DNA from: CAITJF01 sp032654645
Lineage (GTDB): Bacteria; Pseudomonadota; Gammaproteobacteria; Burkholderiales; Gallionellaceae
Reading direction: 5' to 3'
Assembly: GCA_032654645.1 (NCBI GenBank)
Contig: JAULAW010000015.1
Coordinates: forward strand, 186,001-250,000
DNA: 64,000 bases
Below the pieces are notes generated by a model, which saw only the letters and a program-made list of their open reading frames with translations, made no database searches and was not told where the DNA came from. This document shows positions 57,418 through 64,000 of this stretch, in pieces (position 1 is the first letter of the stretch; each line of letters opens with the position of its first letter). The translations under genes and the position numbers were made by a program.

Positions 57418-59540
57418 TATGCGACCTCATTCAGTGAAGGGAGGGTGACGTTCATTCGCGTGCCGCCCAAAATCACATTTTCGATGGCAATACTGCCACC
57501 GTGCTCTTCTACAATTTTTTTTACAATTGCCAAACCCAGTCCGGTGCCCTTGGACTTGGTTGTCATGTACGGCTCAAAGGCGCGCGCCAGCAAGTGCTCC
57601 GGGAAGCCGCTACCGTTATCTTGTACACACAGCTTCAATGTTCCGCCCTCACTCGCTGTACTTAAAATAATTTCCGGCTGGGGCGCGCCATGCAATTCAT
57701 CCTGCGCGTTTTGCAACAAGTTATGGATCACTTGGCGCAAGCGTGTCGCATCCCCCTTCACCCAGGCCTGCGTTGCATTCAGGCGCAGGACAATCGGGTT
57801 ATTGTTGGCCTCATATAAACCCAGCACTTCGCGCAACAATTGGTGCATGTCCAGCGCTGTCAGCTTGGGAGACGGCGCGCGCGCATAATCGGAAAATTCC
57901 ATCACCATGTTTTTCATTGCTGCCACCTGGCTCACGATGGTCTGCGTGGCACGCTGCAACAACAGCGCATCTTCCTCATCCAGCTTTGTATTCAACTTGT
58001 GCTGCAGACGCTCCGCAGAAAGCTGGATAGGTGTAAGCGGATTCTTGATTTCATGCGCCAGGCGGCGCGCCACCTCGCCCCATGCGGCATGGCGTTCCGC
58101 TTGCAGCAAATAGCTGATGTCGTCGAACACCACCACATAGCCGTTTTCTGTCGCTGTAGCCAGCCGTGTGCCGCGCATCAACAATATCTGGTTGCCATTC
58201 TTGCTGAGCCGCTCAATCTGGCGCTTCCATTCACTGCCATGAGCCTCGTCGAACGCCTGCATGACCGCAGCGGTGAAAGGCCGCAACAATGGGTACTGAA
58301 TGGCAATTTCCGGCAACGGCGTGCCGTGCATATCCAGCAGTGACGCTCCAAGAATCTGCGCCGCACTACTGTTGACAGAACGCAGCCTGAATTGCTCGTC
58401 CACCACCAGCACCCCCGAAGACAGGTGTGCCAGCACGCTTTCCAGATAAGCCTTGGCATTCTCCACCTGAAGCTGTTGCTGTTCACTCATGGTTTTCGCA
58501 TCGGCCAGTTGTAGCGTCATCTGGTTGAACAGCCCGGTCAATACACCCAGTTCATCGCTGCTCTTGACCGGGTGCTGCAGGGAAAAGTCGCCCTGTGCCA
58601 CAGCACGCGTACCCTCGGCCAGAGCCGCGAGCGGCGCACTTAACCGTCCGCTGATGAAAAAAGCGGCCGATACCGCACTCAGCAACACTATCAGCAGCGA
58701 CAGCGTCAGCGTAATGCCGTACAAACGCTTCAACCCGAGGCGAGACAGCGATAGCTGCTTGTAATCGCGGTACACCGCCTGTACCGTTTCCGCATCGCCG
58801 GAAAGTTGTTTCGGTACCGGTTGCACGAATTGCAGGATGCGCATTTCCTGTGCCTTGCTCGACGGATGAACCGGTACCAGCACGCGCAATACCATGCTGT
58901 TATCGGGCAAGGTATCAATGATGCTGTACAAACCACTTTTGTAAACCTCGCGCAGCACCGCAGTATCAGGAATATCGGGGGACGGTTTATGGCTACTGCT
59001 GGCGAATGCCAGCAACTTGCCACTGTCGTTGAACAGCGCCACTTCTTGTTCCGCACCCTCATCTACCAACCGGCTCAATGTGCCTGGGTGCTGTTCGGGT
59101 GCTTGCTCAGCCAGCAGCAGCGCGATGAATTGCCCCTTCTTGCCTAATTCCTTGAGCCCATTTTCCAGAGAACTCCGGCCCAGATTCAAGCCGCCCTCCA
59201 ACGCCTTTTCCACCCTGACATCGAACCACGACTCGATGCTATTGCCAAGAAATTGCACCGATACACCATACACCAACAGGCCTGGCAGGACCGCAATCAT
59301 GGTAAAAACCAGCGCCAGGCGCAAGGTGAGTTTCGCGCCGAATACCTGCGCCTTGATCTTGCCGCGCAGCTGCAACAGTTGATACACAACCAGCACGGCA
59401 AGACACAAGGCCAGCATCCCGGACAGCGCCAGCAGGACATAGTAATTGCGCGAGAACAGATCGGTGTTGGCGCTGGCGCTGGTCAACAGGTACAGCAGCA
59501 AACAGCCGACCAGGGTGCTGATGAATATCAGATACTTCAC
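57417..59540 (-). CDS. ntrY: NtrY-type sensor histidine kinase
   Basis: The 707-residue membrane kinase has three N-terminal helices (about 2-22, 33-58, 70-95), a periplasmic or extracytoplasmic part, another helix near 280-305, and HAMP (GRLSAPLAALAEGTRAVAQG). A PAS domain (SSGVLVVDEQFRLRSVNSSA) follows, then HisKA with H496 in RRLAHEIKNPLTPIQLSAER, and HATPase boxes LLQNAQDEL, VQDNGSGFPEHLL and TTKSKGTGLGLAIVKKI. The layout matches NtrY, linked to nitrogen or redox signalling and envelope control in other proteobacteria. It is coupled to the short NtrX-like regulator. Upstream comes DUF4390, the usual order. Confidence 0.93.
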   Translation of the reverse strand: MKYLIFISTLVGCLLLYLLTSASANTDLFSRNYYVLLALSGMLALCLAVLVVYQLLQLRGKIKAQVFGAKLTLRLALVFTMIAVLPGLLVYGVSVQFLGNSIESWFDVRVEKALEGGLNLGRSSLENGLKELGKKGQFIALLLAEQAPEQHPGTLSRLVDEGAEQEVALFNDSGKLLAFASSSHKPSPDIPDTAVLREVYKSGLYSIIDTLPDNSMVLRVLVPVHPSSKAQEMRILQFVQPVPKQLSGDAETVQAVYRDYKQLSLSRLGLKRLYGITLTLSLLIVLLSAVSAAFFISGRLSAPLAALAEGTRAVAQGDFSLQHPVKSSDELGVLTGLFNQMTLQLADAKTMSEQQQLQVENAKAYLESVLAHLSSGVLVVDEQFRLRSVNSSAAQILGASLLDMHGTPLPEIAIQYPLLRPFTAAVMQAFDEAHGSEWKRQIERLSKNGNQILLMRGTRLATATENGYVVVFDDISYLLQAERHAAWGEVARRLAHEIKNPLTPIQLSAERLQHKLNTKLDEEDALLLQRATQTIVSQVAAMKNMVMEFSDYARAPSPKLTALDMHQLLREVLGLYEANNNPIVLRLNATQAWVKGDATRLRQVIHNLLQNAQDELHGAPQPEIILSTASEGGTLKLCVQDNGSGFPEHLLARAFEPYMTTKSKGTGLGLAIVKKIVEEHGGSIAIENVILGGTRMNVTLPSLNEVA

Positions 59541-59553
59541 GGTTTACCCAAGC

Positions 59554-60222
59554 TCAATGTGCTGCCGCATCGGGGCGCACGATCCAGCGATACCAACCGG
59601 AATCCAGGCTCCAATCGTCGCTTGCCAGGGCGTTGACTTGCAGGGGCTTGGGCAATTGCGTCACGTCCAGGCGCAGGCGTACCGCAGCGATGTAGTTGCT
59701 GTCCTTCTTGAACAACAACTCCGATATATAGCTGCCGCTCCCCTTGAGCAGTTCCGCCGGGATGGGCACGGCTGACTGTCGCCCGATGATGCGCAATGCG
59801 TCATCCAGGCTGGCGAAATTCTGGAACAGTGCGCCGCGCGTAATGCGGTACTGGCGCGTAAGGGTGTTATAGGACAGCTTGATGGTCTGTTCGCTTTGCG
59901 TAACCACCTCGTCCAACCAGTACCAGCGCGGGTGGGTAAGGGAGAATTCGCTGATGAAATACAGCGGCACCCCTTGCTCCAAGGCCTGTTCGACCACGAA
60001 ATTGAACCTGAGGTCGAAGTTGGCGGAAAGCTGGTAGCTGCCGTCGGAAAAATGCGCTTCCGCCTTGCGCACCTCTATGCCCTCGGCGCGGGCGGTGGAA
60101 ATGCACAGGCACAGCAGCATCAACGCAAACAACAGTGCCTGTAAGGCATACAGCGGGGTGCGCCACGCTACCGCGCAGCGGCCATCCTGCAGCCAGTTAT
60201 GCTTGTTTGTGCAGCAGTGCAT
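59554..60222 (-). CDS. DUF4390 secreted protein
   Basis: The family has no known function but is constantly found between rsmB and ntrY in betaproteobacteria. A hydrophobic signal (YALQALLFALMLLCLCISTA, RAEG) leads into KAEAHFSDGSYQLSANFDLR, LEQGVPLYFISEFSL, YNTLTRQYRITRGAL and ELLFKKDSNYIAAVRLRLDV. The start is unclear: ATG 60222 (MHCCTNKHNW) overlaps rsmB by 26 bases and leaves a long, cysteine-rich lead before the signal. ATG 60237 is the next choice. No good ribosome site is visible for either. Confidence 0.85.
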   Translation of the reverse strand: MHCCTNKHNWLQDGRCAVAWRTPLYALQALLFALMLLCLCISTARAEGIEVRKAEAHFSDGSYQLSANFDLRFNFVVEQALEQGVPLYFISEFSLTHPRWYWLDEVVTQSEQTIKLSYNTLTRQYRITRGALFQNFASLDDALRIIGRQSAVPIPAELLKGSGSYISELLFKKDSNYIAAVRLRLDVTQLPKPLQVNALASDDWSLDSGWYRWIVRPDAAAH

Positions 60223-61468
60223 AAAAGAAACCGTCATGCTGATCATCGGGCAGGAGTTGGCCTTCATCCAGGTTGGGCACAGATAGTGGTATAGGCCGGG
60301 CGTCGTCATGCTGTTGCAAAAACTCGCTGATGACCTGGCGGTTTTCCCGCGCAAAAATGGAACAGGTTGCATAGAGCAATTTACCATCACTTGCCAATAG
60401 CCGCCACAATGCGGAAAGAATTTGCACTTGTTGTTGCGCAAATCCGTCTATGTCCTCCGGACGGCGCAGCCATTTTATATCGGGATGGCGGCGCACCACA
60501 CCCGAGGCGGAGCAGGGCACATCGGCTAGAATGCGCTGGAACGGCTGGCCGTCCCACCAATCAGCGGGCTGCACCGCATCGCCAACCTGTAACCGGGCAT
60601 TCAATTGCAGGCGCTGCATGTTCCCGCGCACCTGATCCAAACGTTGCGTATCCTTATCCAATGCGAGCAAATCGAGTTGCGCCAGTTCCAGCAGGTGAGT
60701 GCTCTTGCCGCCGGGCGCGGCGCATGCATCCAGCACGCGCATGCCGTCGTGCACATCCAGCAAATGCGCCGCATATTGCGCTCCGGCATCCTGCACCGAA
60801 ACCAAACCATCGGAGAAACCCGGCAACTTGTCCACCGGCATGGGGCGCTGCAATAACACGGCGTCCGGTTCGATCAGGCTGGCCTGGATGTCATGCAGCG
60901 CAAGCAGCGCCAGATAATCGGCAGGCGTAGTACGGCGGCGATTCACGCGCAGCGTCATCGGCGGATGCTGGTTACCGGCCAGCAGAATAGCTTCCGCTTG
61001 TTCGCCATATTGCGCCTTGACTGCATCTATCCACCATTGCGGGTAGGAGTAGCGGCCTTCTTCGCTGCTGGCGGCAACGGCGAGCAGTGCATCCCGGTTG
61101 CGCAGAAAATTGCGCAGCACCGCATTCACTAACCCACTTGCCGCCGCATTGCGTTTGCGTGCGGCGCGCACAGCATGATCCACTACCGCATAGGGCATGG
61201 CCTTGCAGTATTGCAGTTGATACAACGCCACCAGCAGCAGGCAGCGTAGTTGCGCATCATGCACCGGCTTATGCAGCAACTGTTCCAACACGCGCAGCAA
61301 CTGGCCGTAGAAACGCATCGTGCCATAACTTAAATCCTGCAGTGCCGCGCGCTGTTGTGGAGCCAGCTCGGGCGCAGCTTGCAGGAATGCACTCAATGCC
61401 CGATTCAGGTTACGCCCACCCAATACTTGGCAAACAACCTGGCTGGCTCCCTGCTGCGTGATGTCCAT
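60197..61468 (-). CDS. rsmB: 16S rRNA (cytosine967-C5)-methyltransferase RsmB
   Basis: It methylates C967 of 16S rRNA. An NusB-like RNA-binding domain leads (LSYGTMRFYGQLLRVLEQLL, AVVDHAVRAARKRNAAASGL). The SAM domain follows: VLDACAAPGGKSTHLLEL, ILADVPCSASGVVRRHPDIK with one catalytic Cys, and LLYATCSIFARENRQV with the other. MDITQQGASQVVCQVL is chosen as start because the family begins here and fmt ends just upstream; a further 38 codons are open. The length is about 423. Confidence 0.96.
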   Translation of the reverse strand: MDITQQGASQVVCQVLGGRNLNRALSAFLQAAPELAPQQRAALQDLSYGTMRFYGQLLRVLEQLLHKPVHDAQLRCLLLVALYQLQYCKAMPYAVVDHAVRAARKRNAAASGLVNAVLRNFLRNRDALLAVAASSEEGRYSYPQWWIDAVKAQYGEQAEAILLAGNQHPPMTLRVNRRRTTPADYLALLALHDIQASLIEPDAVLLQRPMPVDKLPGFSDGLVSVQDAGAQYAAHLLDVHDGMRVLDACAAPGGKSTHLLELAQLDLLALDKDTQRLDQVRGNMQRLQLNARLQVGDAVQPADWWDGQPFQRILADVPCSASGVVRRHPDIKWLRRPEDIDGFAQQQVQILSALWRLLASDGKLLYATCSIFARENRQVISEFLQQHDDARPIPLSVPNLDEGQLLPDDQHDGFFYALLHKQA

Positions 61469-61469
61469 A

Positions 61470-62396
61470 TCAAGTGCAGCGGTCGCCGGGATGAACCGCA
61501 AATCCCTGCACGAACTGCGCCGCCGGAAGCGCCCTGGCATTGGGGCGCTGCAATATCTCCAGGCATAGGGCGCCCCGGCCACACGCCACGACGATGCCGT
61601 CTTTTTCCACGGACAATACTTTTCCAGGTTCGCCGCTCAGGGCGGCGCGCGCGCTGGCCTGCCATATCTTGATGGGAGTCGCATTCAGAGTGGTATGCGC
61701 TACCGGGAAAGGGTTGTAGGCGCGCACCGCGCGTGCGATATATGCGGCATCTTCCGCCCAGCCAATTTGTGCTTCCTTCTTGGTCAGCTTGGCGGCATAA
61801 GTCGCCTGCGCTGCATCTTGCGGCATGCGCGCCAACCTTCCCTGTTCCAGCAAACGCAGCGCCTCGACGATAGCTCCTGCACCCAGCAGCGCCAGTTTAT
61901 CGTGCAGCGCTTGCGTGGTGTCATGCGCGCTGATCGGGCAGGATTTTTTAAGCAGCATGTCCCCGGTGTCCAGCCCGGCATCCATCTGCATGATGGTGAT
62001 GCCGGTTTCGCCGTCACCCGCCAGAATTGCACGCTGGATGGGCGCCGCGCCCCGCCAGCGTGGCAGTAGCGAGGCGTGGATATTCAGGCAACCGTGGCGC
62101 GGCAGTTGCAGCACCGCTGGCGGCAAGATTAACCCATATGCTGCGACTACCATCACATCCGCCGCATACCCAGCAAGTTCGCGCTGAACCCCTTCCTCTT
62201 TCAAGGATCGCGGTTGCAGCACCGGCAAGCCGTGGTGCAAAGCCATTTGCTTGACCGCGCTGGGAGCAAGTTGCATCCCGCGCCCGGCGGGGCGGTCGGG
62301 CTGAGTCAATACTGCCACTACGCCGAATTGATGCGCCAACAACGTTTCCAGGGCGGCGGCGGCAAAATGCGGGGTGCCCGCAAAAATGATTTTCAA
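61470..62396 (-). CDS. fmt: Methionyl-tRNA formyltransferase
   Basis: It formylates initiator Met-tRNA. The 308-residue protein has KIIFAGTPHFAAAALETLLA, VLTQPDRPAGRGMQLAPSAV, and the active-site GCLNIHASLLPRWRGAAPIQ with the Asn-His and, further on, GETGITIMQMDAGLDTGDML. A C-terminal tRNA-binding domain follows. It lies 12 bases after def, the usual def-fmt-rsmB order. Confidence 0.97.
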   Translation of the reverse strand: MKIIFAGTPHFAAAALETLLAHQFGVVAVLTQPDRPAGRGMQLAPSAVKQMALHHGLPVLQPRSLKEEGVQRELAGYAADVMVVAAYGLILPPAVLQLPRHGCLNIHASLLPRWRGAAPIQRAILAGDGETGITIMQMDAGLDTGDMLLKKSCPISAHDTTQALHDKLALLGAGAIVEALRLLEQGRLARMPQDAAQATYAAKLTKKEAQIGWAEDAAYIARAVRAYNPFPVAHTTLNATPIKIWQASARAALSGEPGKVLSVEKDGIVVACGRGALCLEILQRPNARALPAAQFVQGFAVHPGDRCT

Positions 62397-62408
62397 GGGA
62401 GCATTCCG

Positions 62409-62912
62409 TTATAGTGTTTCGCGGCGGTGTTTCTTGAGCTTGGCGCGAATCCGCGTCTGTTTGAGCTGCGAAAGATACTCGACGAACACTCTGCCCTTGA
62501 GGTGATCCATCTCGTGTTGCACACATGTAGCCAAGAATCCGCCTGCCTCCAGCGTGAAAGACTTGCCATGTGCGTCTGTAGCGTGCATGGTGATAGCTTC
62601 GGCGCGACGAACATTTTCATACACACCTGGAACTGACAAACAACCCTCCTCGTGTTCTATTTCACCACTGCTGGTAATGATTTCCGGATTGATGAATACC
62701 AGCAGATTATCGCGGGTCTCGGTGATGTCTATCACAATGATCTGCTGATGCACGTCCACCTGGGTAGCGGCCAGCCCCACGCCGGGAGCGGCATACATGG
62801 TTTCCGCCATGTCGCGTATGAGCTTGCGGGTAGCGGCAGTCACTCCGGACACGCGCTTCGCGATGGTATGCAGCCGCTCGTCCGGATATTGCAGTATTTT
62901 GAGAATTGCCAT
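62409..62912 (-). CDS. def: Peptide deformylase
   Basis: It removes the N-formyl group from new proteins. All three metal motifs are intact: GVGLAATQV, EEGCLSVPG (Cys ligand) and QHEMDHLKG (two His ligands and catalytic Glu). The 167-residue length is typical. It heads the def-fmt-rsmB-DUF4390-ntrYX run, divergent from the LysM gene. Confidence 0.98.
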   Translation of the reverse strand: MAILKILQYPDERLHTIAKRVSGVTAATRKLIRDMAETMYAAPGVGLAATQVDVHQQIIVIDITETRDNLLVFINPEIITSSGEIEHEEGCLSVPGVYENVRRAEAITMHATDAHGKSFTLEAGGFLATCVQHEMDHLKGRVFVEYLSQLKQTRIRAKLKKHRRETL

Positions 62913-63017
62913 AAATGCTTGCTAATTTAAAAGACTGGATGCAGAATTTAAGCCGTTGCGCGATAAGTCCATGAATTTGGGCGCGCCGCACTCACTATTT
63001 ATTCTGCAGGGGTTGCC

Positions 63018-64000
63018 ATGCGTAAGATTATTATATCGTTGATTTGCTGTTTACTGCCCGCATTTGCCCTTGCCGCTACGCCTGAAATTCGCGACAACGC
63101 CCCTGATCGCCACATTGTGGTGAAAGGCGACACGCTGTGGGATATTTCCTCCATGTTTTTCAAAGACCCTTGGAAATGGCCGCAAATCTGGGGCCTGAAC
63201 AAAGATACCATCAAAGACCCGCACTGGATTTATCCGGGCGATGTGATTGTGCTGGATCGTACAACCGGGACATTGCGCGTTGGTGAGGTTGATAAGGCGG
63301 ATGTTTCCGGCGCCGAATCTTCCGATAACGTCGAAAAATTATCCCCCAAGGTGCGCGCGCAGAGCACCGAGCATGACGCAATACCCAGCATTCCGGCAAG
63401 TGCCATTATTCCCCTGCTCAGCCGCCCGCTGGTCGTCGAGGAAAATGAACTGTCCGGCGCGCCAAGGCTGGTTGGCGCCGATGATCAGCGCGTCATTCTG
63501 GGCAAGGGCGATACTGCTTATGTGAAAGGCCTGACAGAAAACAAGGGGCCGGCATGGCAAGTTTCGTCCTGGCAAGTTTATCGTCCGGGCCAAACATTTC
63601 GCGATCCGGACAGCAAAGAGGTGCTGGGGCATGAAGCCATTTACCTGGGTGATGTAAATGTCGAAAAATTTGCCGACATCAGCACGGTCAAAATTACCAA
63701 TTCGCTTCAGGAAATAGGCAAGGGAGATCGCCTGGTTCAGTCCGCTGGCGTAATGGCCAACAATTATTTGCCCCATGCTCCGGCAGACTTTGTTACTGCG
63801 CGCGTCATTTCGATATATGGCGGCATTTCACAAGCCGGACAGAACGCCATTATCACGCTCAACAAAGGGCGCCGGGACGGCCTGGAAAATGGCAATGTCC
63901 TTGCGCTGTACCGCAAGGGTGAGGTAGTGAAAGACAACGGCAAAGACATCACCTTGCCAGCTGTGCGTTATGGTTTGCTGTTCGTGTTCCGCACATTCGA
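63018..64000 (+). CDS. LysM-domain envelope protein, cut by the window end
   Basis: The frame runs open to the last base, so the gene is partial at its 3' end with about 327 codons seen. A signal peptide (MRKIIISLICCLLPAFALAA) is followed by a LysM domain at about 34-80 (HIVVKGDTLWDISSMFFKDP, WKWPQIWGLN, DPHWIYPGDVIVL), which binds peptidoglycan. The remainder contains short beta-type repeats (AIYLGDVNVEK, ARVISIYGGISQAGQN) and no catalytic motif that I recognise. The position opposite def, usually with dprA and topA downstream, is conserved in betaproteobacteria. AGGGG precedes the ATG. Confidence 0.92.
   Translation, partial: MRKIIISLICCLLPAFALAATPEIRDNAPDRHIVVKGDTLWDISSMFFKDPWKWPQIWGLNKDTIKDPHWIYPGDVIVLDRTTGTLRVGEVDKADVSGAESSDNVEKLSPKVRAQSTEHDAIPSIPASAIIPLLSRPLVVEENELSGAPRLVGADDQRVILGKGDTAYVKGLTENKGPAWQVSSWQVYRPGQTFRDPDSKEVLGHEAIYLGDVNVEKFADISTVKITNSLQEIGKGDRLVQSAGVMANNYLPHAPADFVTARVISIYGGISQAGQNAIITLNKGRRDGLENGNVLALYRKGEVVKDNGKDITLPAVRYGLLFVFRTF

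Noticed and set aside
61469..61582. 38-codon upstream extension of rsmB
   Set aside because: It overlaps the end of fmt, and the RsmB family begins at the chosen Met.

Overview
The window looks like a chromosomal segment of a betaproteobacterium, most likely Nitrosomonadales and perhaps Gallionellaceae. This is inferred from gene content and order: hisCBHAFIE-hinT-tatABC, rplM-rpsI next to argC, def-fmt-rsmB-DUF4390-ntrYX opposite a LysM gene, a ferrooxidans-type gshA, and a Calvin-type tkt-gap-pgk-pyk-fba cluster. No rRNA or species marker is present, so the family is uncertain.

Layout. 0-13 kb: a small 28-residue-repeat protein, aroC, a secreted five-heme cytochrome c, tRNA-Gly(CCC), thiS-thiG, an SDR protein, hemC-hemD, gshA-apbE, and a permease-less PTS (EIIA, HPr, EI). 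12.9-14.6 kb: metX-metW. 14.7-19.1 kb: an accessory island holding two type II toxin-antitoxin pairs and a run of decayed genes. The decayed genes include two tandem copies of an [endonuclease III + BRO-like] module, with matching 27-bp palindromes in front of and inside the BRO-like genes. 19.1-23.4 kb: ampG, dacC, dat, ybeD, lipB. 23.4-27.3 kb: a MmeI-like restriction-modification gene riddled with in-frame REP-type palindromes and carrying a REP-bracketed DUF559 nuclease cassette, then a decayed higBA remnant. 27.4-41.1 kb: nif3-like, degS-like, tatCBA, hinT, histidine genes, erpA, bactofilin, argC, a complete IS4-family element with a 9-bp target duplication, rpsI-rplM. 41.2-49.2 kb: PilZ protein, then fba-pyk-pgk-gap-tkt. 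49.5-56.6 kb: a putative surface-polysaccharide locus (YaiO-like barrel, TPR-membrane-PIG-L fusion, CBM9-like protein, glycosyltransferase-glycosidase fusion, ATP-grasp enzyme). 56.8-64 kb: ntrX-like/ntrY, DUF4390, rsmB, fmt, def and a LysM protein cut by the window end.

Two dispersed palindromic repeat families run through the window. One is built from CCCTCACCCC...GGGAGAGGG. The other resembles the neisserial dRS3 repeat (ATTCCC-N8-GGGAAT). Both lie between genes and also inside coding sequence without breaking the frame.

The strongest candidates for undescribed biology are: the REP-bracketed DUF559 cassette within the MmeI-like gene; the BRO-like genes whose coding sequence repeats a palindrome also found at their upstream regions; and the chimeric polysaccharide locus related in composition to E. 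coli yaiO/yaiP/yaiS.
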